DNA of 64,000 bases, taken from contig OY763072.1 of NCBI GenBank assembly GCA_963666865.1, forward strand, positions 558,001-622,000, given 5' to 3'. The position numbers and the translations under genes are program-made. The DNA comes from Bin87 sp963666865. GTDB taxonomy: Bacteria > Chloroflexota > Dehalococcoidia > Lucifugimonadales > UBA3495. The notes under the pieces are model-generated. The model worked only from the letters and a program-made list of their open reading frames with translations. It was not told the DNA's origin and did not search any database. Shown here piece by piece: positions 24,777 to 33,011 of this stretch (the stretch's first letter is position 1; each line of letters opens with the position of its first letter).

Positions 24777-25919
24777 TTGCTCACCAGGTACGCAACGCTG
24801 CCCTCAACTTTGGTTGTGGCGATCATCGCCGTCGCCGTCCTGGCCTGCTCGCCCGTCGCGTCCCAGCCTGTCGAGGTAACCCGGGTGGTTGTACAGCAGG
24901 TCGAAGTCCCCGTCACCCAGATCGTGGAAGTGGCGGTGGAGGTCACCCCGACCGCCGCCGCGCCGGCGACCGAGCCGGAGCCGGCCCGGGAAACCATCAT
25001 CTTCAGCGACCTCAATTGGTCCAGCGTGGTGCTGCAGAACCGCATCGCCCAATACATCGTCGAGAAGGGCTACGGCTATCCCACCGAAGCCCGGTTCGGG
25101 ACCATGGTGCCGATGTTCCACGGCCTGAAGAACGGCGACACCCACGTCACCATGGAGATCTGGCTGCCCAACCAGGAAGAGGTATGGAACGCCGCCCGGG
25201 ACGATGGGGACGTGCTCTCCATAGGCCAAAGCCTGGGCAAGGACTGGCAGTCCGCCTTCGTCATCCCCGGATACCTCCAGGAGCAGTACCCCGAGCTGGA
25301 CAGCGTGGAAGACCTCAAGGAGCAGAAGTACAAGGACCTGTTCAAAACCCCGGGGACCGGCGACAAGGCCCGACTGGTCTCCTGCATCGTCAGCTGGGCC
25401 TGCGAGCGCGTCAACGCCGCGCAGATCGCCGGCTACGGGCTGTCCGATCACGTGGAGATCTACAATCCCGGCGACAACGCTGAACTGAATCGGATTGTCT
25501 ATGAAGCCTACGAAAAGCGCGAGCCCTGGCTGGGCTACCAGTGGGGCACCAACGAGCCGGCCCTCAACCTGGACCTAGTGCGTCTGAAAGAGCCGCCCTA
25601 CAGCGACGAGTGCTGGTTCACCACCAAGGCCTGCGCCTACGAGGACGCCACCATCCTCATCGGAGTGAACTACGACCTGCCGGGGAGGGCGCCGGACGTT
25701 GTCGAAATGCTGCGCAAGTGGGACTTCAACATCGCAATCTACAAAGTCGCGGCGCAGTGGCAGGAGGACAACCCGGACGCCGGCGTCAATGCCGCGTCCA
25801 TCTGGTGGCTGAACAACAATATGGACGTGTGGAGCGGCTGGGTCACGACCGAGGCCGCCGCCGCCGTCAAGACTGCGCTGGCCGCCGGCGAGCTCCCGGA
25901 AGGCTGGCCGGCCGAGTAG
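24777..25919 (+). CDS. Glycine betaine/proline-type ABC substrate-binding lipoprotein
   Basis: 380 residues from TTG 24777, supported by AAGGGGG six bases upstream. A lipoprotein signal ends at Cys24 (AVAVLAC), followed by a Val/Glu-rich linker (EVTRVVVQQVEVPVTQ) characteristic of Chloroflexota. The mature part matches the OpuAC/ProX fold: TIIFSDLNWSSVVLQNRIAQ, THVTMEIWLPNQEE, YKDLFKTPG, NAELNRIVYEAYEKREPWLG and a closing WWLNNN. Binding a quaternary ammonium compound is likely by family. No permease or ATPase gene is adjacent; instead it sits between two histidine kinases. Confidence 0.88.
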   Translation: MLTRYATLPSTLVVAIIAVAVLACSPVASQPVEVTRVVVQQVEVPVTQIVEVAVEVTPTAAAPATEPEPARETIIFSDLNWSSVVLQNRIAQYIVEKGYGYPTEARFGTMVPMFHGLKNGDTHVTMEIWLPNQEEVWNAARDDGDVLSIGQSLGKDWQSAFVIPGYLQEQYPELDSVEDLKEQKYKDLFKTPGTGDKARLVSCIVSWACERVNAAQIAGYGLSDHVEIYNPGDNAELNRIVYEAYEKREPWLGYQWGTNEPALNLDLVRLKEPPYSDECWFTTKACAYEDATILIGVNYDLPGRAPDVVEMLRKWDFNIAIYKVAAQWQEDNPDAGVNAASIWWLNNNMDVWSGWVTTEAAAAVKTALAAGELPEGWPAE

Positions 25920-25973
25920 CCCTCTACTCAACGGCACCACGCCGGAATGCGGCTCCGGCAAGGACACAGCGCG

Positions 25974-28193
25974 CTACCCGGACCAGTCTTCGGCATATTC
26001 CGGCTCTTCCGCTTCCTCCGCATCGGGCAGAACCGGCGGGAGCGGAGGCAGGTCGATGGTCAATTCAGTGAACTCGCCCGGCTCCGATTCGACGTGGATG
26101 GCTCCGCCGTGCTGGCGAATGATGTCATTGCAGATCGACAGACCCAGGCCGGTGCCTTTGTTGGTCGGCTTGGTGGTAAAGAAGGGATTGAACATTTTTT
26201 CAATCACTTCCGGCGGCATCCCCATGCCGTTGTCGCGGATGCGCACCTCAATGTTATCGCCATTATACCGGGTGGACAGCCACAGGGTGGGCATATAGTC
26301 CGCGCCGGGTTGTTCCTGTTCCAGGTTCAGCCGTTTTTCGTTGGTGGCGTAACAGCCGTTGTTGACAATATTGAGGAAGACCCGGCCCAGGTCCTGCGGA
26401 TTGACGTCAATCTCGCCCATAGTATCGTCAAAGTCGTATTGCAGGTCCAGCTGGAAGTTGGAGTCGGTGGCCCGGGCGCTGTGATAGGCCAGGCGGGCGT
26501 GTTCGTCCAGCAGACGGTTGATGTCGGTCGGCTGGTGGCCGACGGATTCCCGGCTCATCATCAGCATATCGTTGACGATGCGGTCGGCCCGGGCGCCGTG
26601 GGTCTGGATGCGTTCCAGGTTGCCGCTCAGTTCGCTGAGAATATCATCCAACAGTTCCCGCTGTTCTTCGTCCAGGGCCCCGTCTTCGCTTTCCTCAATG
26701 GTCTCCTTCATCTCCTCCAGCAGTTCTTCGGAAACCTCGGAGAAATTCTTGACGAAGTTCAGCGGGTTCCTGATTTCGTGGGCCACGCCGGCGGTGAGTT
26801 CGCCCAGGGCGGCCAGTTTTTCCCGCATCACAATCTGGTCCTGGGCGGTGTTGAGGTCGGACATGGCTTGCCCAAGGTCGTTGTTGGTCCGCTCAAGTTC
26901 GTCGTTTTTGCCCTGGAGTTCCTCCGCCAGTTGCTCAACCAGGTTCAGGCGCTGCACTTCCAGGGCGTGTCGGCGGAAGATTTCCAGCGCGGCAGCCATG
27001 TCGGCCACCTCGTCCCGCCCGGTGATTTCGGCCCGGGCCTCCAGGTCGCCGCCGGCCATGCGGCGCATCCAGTCGGACAGCATGGCCAGGCGCCGCAGCA
27101 GGACACGCCCGACGAAGAGCCAGGCGATGAGCACAGCGCCGGCGACGCTCAGCGCGGTGATCGCCAGCAGCAGGGTTCGCCCGGTGAAAATCGCCTGACC
27201 GGATGCTTCGGTGGCCGCCTGGGCACGAGCCTGCGCCGTGCTCACCAGGACGTCAACCTCTCCGACCAGGCTGGACGCGATGGCATGGTTGTTGGCCAGA
27301 TGTTCCTGCTGGCGTTCGTACAACTCCAATTCGCGGGCGCGCAGGTCGAACCCGTTCTGCGGCCCCACTCCCAACTCTTCCAAGCGGCCGAACATCGGCG
27401 TCAGCTCGGCGTGCAGGGGCGAATCCCTCAAATTGTAAAGGTTCCGCTTGATGTGACCGGCCGAGGACTCGAAACGCTCCCGCATCGGCTCAATGAGGGC
27501 GGGTTCGGATACGGTGGACGCGCTGGCGAGCAACTGAACGGCTATGGTAGCATTTTCCTGCAGCTCGGACAGGTACCTGAGATGAGCGAGCTCGTTGGCC
27601 GACAGGTGCTCCGTCGGCGGCGCCGGGGGCGCGCCAAGCTCGCTGTACCCCGTTCGGGTGTAAAAAAGGTGGTCGTCAATCGCAGGGACGATGACATGGT
27701 CCAGGCTAAAGCGCAGGTCCGCCAGCTCCAGGCGCAAATCCGCGGACCGATCAACCAGCCGGAACTGCTCCGTCATGCTATCCTCAACTGCGCCGATATT
27801 GGCGATCAAACGGTTGGAATCGTCGCGAATCTGTTCGAAGCGTTCCATGTCGCCGCCGCGCTCGGACAGGAAAGACAGCTGTTCAGCGAATAAGGCGTAA
27901 GTATCCCTGATCTGGTCACTGATGCGTTCCACCTCGGCCGGCGCAGTGGCGGCGGAAAGGTTGGTGGCGGCCGCCACCAGCTCGCCGCTGTGCTGGGCTA
28001 CGGCGAAAGCCGCCGCAATCTCGGGTACACTGCGTTCGTTGACCCGGCTTTGGGCATCGCCAACCCGGTCGAAGGAGAACCATCCCACCAGACTGGCCGC
28101 CACCGTGAGGAACACGGCGGCTCCGATGCCCAGATAGAGCTGGGAGGAGATACGGTAACGGAGCTCAAGGAGCTGAGACAGTTTCTGCATCAT
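25974..28193 (-). CDS. Membrane sensor histidine kinase, copy B
   Basis: 739 residues. It has the same architecture as copy A: a transmembrane segment near residues 20-40, a large extracytoplasmic helical sensor, a second transmembrane segment near 340-360, HAMP, a coiled linker, HisKA (GVAHEIRNPLNF) and the ATPase domain (NIVNNGCYATNEKR, FFTTKPTNKGTGLGL). The catalytic half is nearly identical to copy A even at DNA level, while the sensor halves are unrelated in detail. Its ATG overlaps the TGA of the upstream binding-protein gene (ATGA), and it is the last gene of a five-gene operon with partner-switching regulators. Confidence 0.94.
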   Translation of the reverse strand: MMQKLSQLLELRYRISSQLYLGIGAAVFLTVAASLVGWFSFDRVGDAQSRVNERSVPEIAAAFAVAQHSGELVAAATNLSAATAPAEVERISDQIRDTYALFAEQLSFLSERGGDMERFEQIRDDSNRLIANIGAVEDSMTEQFRLVDRSADLRLELADLRFSLDHVIVPAIDDHLFYTRTGYSELGAPPAPPTEHLSANELAHLRYLSELQENATIAVQLLASASTVSEPALIEPMRERFESSAGHIKRNLYNLRDSPLHAELTPMFGRLEELGVGPQNGFDLRARELELYERQQEHLANNHAIASSLVGEVDVLVSTAQARAQAATEASGQAIFTGRTLLLAITALSVAGAVLIAWLFVGRVLLRRLAMLSDWMRRMAGGDLEARAEITGRDEVADMAAALEIFRRHALEVQRLNLVEQLAEELQGKNDELERTNNDLGQAMSDLNTAQDQIVMREKLAALGELTAGVAHEIRNPLNFVKNFSEVSEELLEEMKETIEESEDGALDEEQRELLDDILSELSGNLERIQTHGARADRIVNDMLMMSRESVGHQPTDINRLLDEHARLAYHSARATDSNFQLDLQYDFDDTMGEIDVNPQDLGRVFLNIVNNGCYATNEKRLNLEQEQPGADYMPTLWLSTRYNGDNIEVRIRDNGMGMPPEVIEKMFNPFFTTKPTNKGTGLGLSICNDIIRQHGGAIHVESEPGEFTELTIDLPPLPPVLPDAEEAEEPEYAEDWSG

Positions 28194-29479
28194 CGGTCTT
28201 TACTCGGCAATGTTTCAATGGGAACGTAACTGCCGTCGGGGCCTATCATCGTCAGAAATACGGTGTCGGAACCCTGGTTGTCGTTTCCTCCATAGTGTAA
28301 CCGGAAGCCGTCCAGGTCAATGTACTCCGCCCGCTGGAGGCTGCCCAGGAAGCAATCGCGGCTGAGTTCTCGACCGCACAACTCCAGCGCGGCGATGGCG
28401 AGGCGTCCGGTCAGATAGCCTTCCAGGGAAACGAAACCGGGAACCTCTGCCGGAGCATATTCCCCCAGGGCACGATGATAGGCGGCGACGACGGGAACGG
28501 TGTCGTCATGGGGAAAGGGCACCACCTGGGTTACGAAAACGCCCTCGCCGTCCGCCGGGTCCAGGCGCCCCAACTCCTGGGCCAGCGCGTTGCTGCCCAC
28601 GAAGGAAATGGTGATGAACTCCCAGTCCATGCCGATGTGGCGGGCCCAGGCGATGAGCGCCGCAATGGGCCGGTAGGCTCCCACCAGGATCACCGCCTCG
28701 GGATTGCCCCGGCGCAAGTCGAGCAGGCCGGTCTTCACCGCAGTGGTGTTGCGGGGGTACAGCCCTTCGCCGGCCAGCTCCATCCCCCGCCGTTCCAGCG
28801 CCGCCATCGTGCCGTTGTAGCCGGCGCGGCCAAAGGAATCGTCCTGGTACATTACTCCAATGCGCTCGATACCCAGGTCGGTGGTGAGGCGGGCCACCAT
28901 CGCCTCGGTTTCCTGATTGTAGGAAGCCCGGAGATTGACCACAGTGGGGGACTGGTCAGTATCGCGCAGGAAGGCGGCCCCAGTGAATGGCCCAACGTAG
29001 GGAACGTCCGATTCCGTAGCAACCGGAACCGCCGAGCGGGAGGTTGGCGTACCCACGGCGCCGATGAGGGCAAAAACCGATTCCTCTCTAATCAACTGCT
29101 TGGTGTTGGCGATGGCCAACTCCGGTTCATAGGTATCGTCGATGGACGTCAACTCCAGGAGACGACCGTGAACCCCACCGGCCTTATTGACCTCCGCAAA
29201 GGCCGCCCGGATGCCCACGTGCATTCCGATGCCCAGTTCTCTGGCCGGGCCGCTGAAAGCCGCGGATTGGCCAAACAGGATACGATCCTCGAAGACCCCC
29301 GGCTCAGCCGCCATGACCGACGGCGGTGCAAGGTTGCCCGGGTTCGGAACCGTTCCGGCCTGATCCACGGCGGCTTCCGCACCGGGGCGGCAGCCGACCG
29401 CTGCCATGATCAAGGTGACGGCAACGATGCCGGCAATCCGTTGCAAACCGGGCAATTTCGTCAGAATGGCCTCAGCCAT
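28190..29479 (-). CDS. Branched-chain amino-acid-type ABC substrate-binding lipoprotein
   Basis: 429 residues. A lipoprotein signal ends at Cys30 (IMAAVGC). The mature part is a type I periplasmic-binding fold (Peripla_BP_6, LivJ-like): FEDRILFGQSAAFSGPAREL, AAFAEVNKAGGVHGR, LIREESVFALIGAVGTPTS, IERIGVMYQDDSFGRAGYNG and VSLEGYLTGRLAIAAL. The ligand is unknown. The gene begins 2 bases after the RsbW-like gene and its stop overlaps the start of kinase copy B. With no transporter subunits nearby, a sensory partner of that kinase is the most economical reading (inference). Confidence 0.9.
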   Translation of the reverse strand: MAEAILTKLPGLQRIAGIVAVTLIMAAVGCRPGAEAAVDQAGTVPNPGNLAPPSVMAAEPGVFEDRILFGQSAAFSGPARELGIGMHVGIRAAFAEVNKAGGVHGRLLELTSIDDTYEPELAIANTKQLIREESVFALIGAVGTPTSRSAVPVATESDVPYVGPFTGAAFLRDTDQSPTVVNLRASYNQETEAMVARLTTDLGIERIGVMYQDDSFGRAGYNGTMAALERRGMELAGEGLYPRNTTAVKTGLLDLRRGNPEAVILVGAYRPIAALIAWARHIGMDWEFITISFVGSNALAQELGRLDPADGEGVFVTQVVPFPHDDTVPVVAAYHRALGEYAPAEVPGFVSLEGYLTGRLAIAALELCGRELSRDCFLGSLQRAEYIDLDGFRLHYGGNDNQGSDTVFLTMIGPDGSYVPIETLPSKDR

Positions 29480-29481
29480 TT

Positions 29482-29895
29482 TTATCCGGCTTTGCGTTTG
29501 GTCATGGCCAAACGATTCATGCCGTCTTCCCTGCTGTAGCTCAACTCGTCCATCATGGAGCGCACCAGATGAACGCCCAGGCCGCCGATGGGCCGCTCGC
29601 CCAGTGGGGCGGAAATATCCGGCGTGTCCAGTTCAGCCAGCGGATTGAAGGGCCGCCCGTTGTCGGCAATTTCGATGGTTACCGTTTCGCCGTCGGAAGC
29701 CAGCGAAATCTCGATCTCCCCGGTGGCCCCGCTGTAATTCACGATATTGACGCCCAACTCTTCGAGCACCAGGTTGAGTTTGAAAACCAGGTCGGGAGGC
29801 CAGTTGTCGCGCTCAGCAAACTCCTCCACCGCTGCCGGGATCTGCTCCAACTGGTTGTGGTTGGGGGGGATCCTCAGGAAAAGCCGCTCAGTCAT
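29482..29895 (-). CDS. RsbW-like anti-sigma-type serine kinase (HATPase)
   Basis: 137 residues of the GHKL ATPase fold without a phospho-accepting domain. N box NLVLEELGVNIVNY, G1 box IADNGRPFNP and G2 box GGLGVHLVRSMMDE are all present. In the Rsb/Spo partner-switching systems this protein phosphorylates a STAS protein and sequesters a sigma factor or other target. The cognate STAS gene is two genes upstream in the same operon, and the ATG overlaps the TGA of the phosphatase gene. No sigma factor gene is seen nearby. Confidence 0.9.
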   Translation of the reverse strand: MTERLFLRIPPNHNQLEQIPAAVEEFAERDNWPPDLVFKLNLVLEELGVNIVNYSGATGEIEISLASDGETVTIEIADNGRPFNPLAELDTPDISAPLGERPIGGLGVHLVRSMMDELSYSREDGMNRLAMTKRKAG

Positions 29896-31067
29896 GGCTC
29901 TGCCTCGGTGCGGCGGAAGATCAGGCAGGTGATGTCGTCGAACTGGGGAGCCGTTCCCGCGAAGTCATTCACGGCGCTGAAAACGGCCTGGGCGGCGGTT
30001 TTCGCATCCGTGGGAGGGTTGGATGCAAAGACTTGCTGCAAACGGGGCAAGCCAAACTCTTCTTCAGAAGTGTTCACCGCTTCGGTGACGCCGTCGGTGT
30101 AGAAAACGATGGCATCGCCGGGAGCTATCGAGACGGTCTTCTCGGCATAGGCCATTTCGGGCACCACTCCCAGGGCAATTCCGTTGGTGCCGGGCAGGAT
30201 CGAAGAATTGCCGTCAGAATGCACGATGAGCGGTTCGTTGTGCCCGCCGTTGGCGTAGGTGAGTTCCCCGGTGGTCGGGTCGTACACCGCGTAGAATAGA
30301 GTTACGAACATCATCGCGTCGTTGTCGTCATACAACAGATCGTTGACTTCCCGCAGCGCCTGACCGGGAGGTTTGAGACCCAGCGCGGCGGCCTTGAGCA
30401 GGGTACGGCTGGCCATCATGAACAGGGCCGCCGGCACGCCCTTGTCGGAAACGTCGGCGATGGCGAGGCCGATGCAGCCGTTGCTCAGGTACACCACGTC
30501 AAAGAAGTCGCCGCCCACGTCCCGCGCCGGCATCATGCTGCCGTACATCTCATAGCCCGGCTTGTTGAGGAACTCGGTGGGCAGAATGGCCTGCTGCATC
30601 TTGCCGGCGAGGTTAAGCTCGTTTTGCAGGGCGATCAGACGGTCGCGGGAAGATGTGGCCTCTCGCCAGGCCTCCAGGTTGCTGAGCGCTCGCTCGATGG
30701 TGATGCGCAGGTCTTCAAAGTCCACGGGCTTGGTGACGAAATCAAAGGCGCCCAGGTTCATGGCGGCGCGTATGTTCTTCATATCGCCGTAGGCAGATAT
30801 GATCACCGCCTGTACGTCGGGCGCAACTTCGGGTATGTGGGAAAGCAATGCCAGGCCATCCATCTGGGGCATATTGATGTCCGACAGCACCATATCGATG
30901 TCGTCATCGTTGCCCAAAGCCTGGAGCGCCTCAACCCCGTTTTGGGCAAAGAGGAATTCGTAACGACCCGACCGGATCGCCCGGCGCATCCGTTGCAGAA
31001 CCAGCGGCTCCAGATCGGGCTCGTCGTCAACTACGAGAATGCGATATGGCCCTTGCGTTGCTACCAT
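29892..31067 (-). CDS. Response regulator with SpoIIE/RsbU-type PP2C phosphatase output
   Basis: 391 residues. Residues 8-125 are a receiver domain with the acidic pair D14-D15, phospho-acceptor D63 (LSDINMPQMDG), S91 (IISAYG) and K113 (VTKP). A short helical linker follows. From about 165 to the end is a SpoIIE-type PP2C phosphatase with metal-binding motifs ARDVGGDFFD, IADVSDKG and VFYTDGVTEA. Expected role: phosphorylation by a histidine kinase switches on dephosphorylation of the STAS protein. It is the only receiver protein in the operon, so kinase copy B is its natural donor (inference). Confidence 0.94.
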   Translation of the reverse strand: MVATQGPYRILVVDDEPDLEPLVLQRMRRAIRSGRYEFLFAQNGVEALQALGNDDDIDMVLSDINMPQMDGLALLSHIPEVAPDVQAVIISAYGDMKNIRAAMNLGAFDFVTKPVDFEDLRITIERALSNLEAWREATSSRDRLIALQNELNLAGKMQQAILPTEFLNKPGYEMYGSMMPARDVGGDFFDVVYLSNGCIGLAIADVSDKGVPAALFMMASRTLLKAAALGLKPPGQALREVNDLLYDDNDAMMFVTLFYAVYDPTTGELTYANGGHNEPLIVHSDGNSSILPGTNGIALGVVPEMAYAEKTVSIAPGDAIVFYTDGVTEAVNTSEEEFGLPRLQQVFASNPPTDAKTAAQAVFSAVNDFAGTAPQFDDITCLIFRRTEAEP

Positions 31068-31142
31068 AGCCTCGTCCCTGGCAGCCGGCGGCTGCCTTCC
31101 CGATTAACGCAGAATGGAGAATTAGAGACGACCGGTGGCTGG

Positions 31143-31481
31143 TCAGCTCTTGAGGGCGGCCAAGGCGTCCGACTGAGAATCGTGAATGGAAATCACCTGG
31201 TCAAAACCGCTGATCTCAAAGACCTCGCGGACGGTCCCGGACAGGGCGCAAAGGGCGAAGTTGGAGTTCTGCCGCTGCAACGTCTTCGCGGTCTGCAAAA
31301 TTACCCGCAAACCCGCACTACTGATATAAGTGAGCTTTCCCATATCCAGGATCACCACCTGATCGGTGGGTTCGATGGCAGCGTCCAGGTCCTCCAGGAA
31401 CCGCTGGGCGTTGGTGCTATCGACTCGCTCCGCAGCCTGAATGATGAGAGTGCTCGCGTCCCTCTGAAAATCGATTGCCAT
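31143..31481 (-). CDS. STAS-domain anti-anti-sigma factor
   Basis: 112 residues, RsbV/SpoIIAA-like. The phosphorylation site lies in YISSAGLRVIL (Ser55 by alignment with the D-S-x-G-L consensus, with Ser replacing the usual Asp before it). Strand VVILDMGKLTY precedes it. It is the first gene of the five-gene operon, 75 bases upstream of the phosphatase gene. The region before it also carries the start of the divergent MFS gene. Confidence 0.93.
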   Translation of the reverse strand: MAIDFQRDASTLIIQAAERVDSTNAQRFLEDLDAAIEPTDQVVILDMGKLTYISSAGLRVILQTAKTLQRQNSNFALCALSGTVREVFEISGFDQVISIHDSQSDALAALKS

Positions 31482-31641
31482 GTTGCTGTCTCCTGAATTG
31501 AGCGGGGAGGTGTACGGCGATGCGCCGGTACCTGTTCCGCTGGCTCATCTTATATTTTTTTGAATTGTATCACCGATTTGGGCTTTGTGAACCCGGTTTC
31601 CGCGCCCATGAGTATCCACTTTGGCGGATGACAGTCTCCAC

Positions 31642-32922
31642 ATGAAGTTTCATCGCAAATCGCTGTACTACGGCTGGATTGTTGCCGGCGCGGCAGGAGC
31701 CATCGGGTTCTCCAACGCCGCCTCCGCTATATCCATACTGACCATATTCGTCGTTCCCATGTCCGCCGAGTTCGGCTGGAGCCGGACGGCCATCGCCGGG
31801 GCCACCACCGTCGGCGCAATCCTGGGGGCGGCGCTGGCTCCCTTCATCGGCCGGCTGGTGGACCGGGTGGGTTCGCGGGTCGTGCTGGTGGTCAGCGGAA
31901 CGGTCATCGCCTTGGCCTGTATCTACCTGTCGGCGATGCAAACCCTGCTGGGGTTCTACCTGGCCTTCACCGCGTCGAGGATCGCCGACCAGGGTGGCGT
32001 GAAAATCGGCACGTCGGTCAGCATGGGGAAGTGGTTCCAGCGCTACCGGGGGCGGGCCACCGGGCTGGTGTTTTTCGCCGAAACCGCTGGCGTTATCGCC
32101 CTGGCGCCGCTGACCCAGCTGGTGATTGCCCTTTGGGGATGGCGGTCGGCATGGCAGGGACTGGGGGCGCTGATGTTGCTGGCGGGTGTCATCCCCTGCG
32201 CCCTGTGGGTGCGGCGACAGCCGGAGGATATGGGGTTGACGATGGACGGCGTCCGACCACCCGACGCCGGCGAAGGTTCGGACCGGTCCCTGCCGCACGG
32301 AGCCGGCGCCGAAGAGCCATCGCTGACCCTGAGAGAAGCGGCCAGGAAACCAATCTTCTGGATGGCGTTGTGGGCGTTGTTCCTGGGCAGCACGGCAACG
32401 GCTGGGCCGGGGCTGCACCTGATCCCGTACCTGACCGAGCGGGGTATCAACGTCACGGCAGCGGTGGCGGCCATCAGCGTAATGTCCAGTTCGGGGGCGG
32501 CGGGAGCCTTGCTGGCCGGCGTGGTGGCCGACCGGGTTCATCCCCGCTGGGTGATGGTTTCCCTCTACCTGGTGAGCGCGGGATCACTGGTTCTGCTGGT
32601 GACCACCGATACCATGTTCGAGACCTACTGCTACGCCATCCTGACCGGTCTGGCCAACACCGGCCTCAACACGCTGGCGCCGCTGATGTGGGCCAGCGAC
32701 TACGGACGCGGCCACTTGGGGGCCATTCACGGCGTGGGCCGGGCCGCCCAAGTGCTGGGCTTCGCCGTCGGGCCGCTGGCCGCCGGCATAGCTTACGACG
32801 GCGCCGGAAGCTACCGAGAAGCCTTTCTCGTCATGGCCGGCATAACGCTGGTGGCGGCGGTGCTGATGGCAATGGCGAGGACAAGGCCGCGGGTTGATGT
32901 TCACGCCCGTAGGGGCGAATAA
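31642..32922 (+). CDS. MFS transporter
   Basis: About 426 residues from ATG 31642; a TTG seven codons upstream is possible. Twelve hydrophobic segments in two halves. Motif-A-like loops are GRLVDRVGSRVVLV and VVADRVHPRWVMV. The opening YYGWIVAGAAGAIGFSNAA and FVVPMSAEFGWSRT resemble the transporter at 5668 (YGWFVVA, FVVPMEAEFEWNRT), so the two are paralogues of a carboxylate-type MFS group. Substrate unknown. It is divergent from the partner-switching operon. Confidence 0.9.
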   Translation: MKFHRKSLYYGWIVAGAAGAIGFSNAASAISILTIFVVPMSAEFGWSRTAIAGATTVGAILGAALAPFIGRLVDRVGSRVVLVVSGTVIALACIYLSAMQTLLGFYLAFTASRIADQGGVKIGTSVSMGKWFQRYRGRATGLVFFAETAGVIALAPLTQLVIALWGWRSAWQGLGALMLLAGVIPCALWVRRQPEDMGLTMDGVRPPDAGEGSDRSLPHGAGAEEPSLTLREAARKPIFWMALWALFLGSTATAGPGLHLIPYLTERGINVTAAVAAISVMSSSGAAGALLAGVVADRVHPRWVMVSLYLVSAGSLVLLVTTDTMFETYCYAILTGLANTGLNTLAPLMWASDYGRGHLGAIHGVGRAAQVLGFAVGPLAAGIAYDGAGSYREAFLVMAGITLVAAVLMAMARTRPRVDVHARRGE

Positions 32923-32936
32923 TTATTCGCCCCTAC
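32909..32936. repeat. Perfect 28-bp palindrome, GTAGGGGCG family
   Basis: Identical to the copy at 6990-7017, and again at the 3' end of an MFS gene, here overlapping its stop region. Confidence 0.9.
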
Positions 32937-32967
32937 ATCACCACCAGCGCAATCGGTGGCCCGGCAA

Positions 32968-33003
32968 CCTTTGCGCCTCTGCATCTTCGCGACTTTGCGT
33001 CAA
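32968..33003. repeat. Dispersed repeat with CTTTGCG units
   Basis: The inverse of the ACGCAAAG-type repeat at 22012, with an insertion between units. It fills the short gap between convergent MFS and aldolase genes. Confidence 0.65.
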
Positions 33004-33011
33004 ATATCTGT

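Noticed and set aside
23267..25483. Long plus-strand open frame antisense to kinase copy A
   Set aside because: It lies wholly against well-supported genes, is rich in Gln/His/Arg as expected for an antisense frame of GC-rich DNA, and has no domain.
25947..27893. Long plus-strand open frame antisense to kinase copy B
   Set aside because: Same reasons: it mirrors the first shadow frame because the two kinase genes are near-identical.
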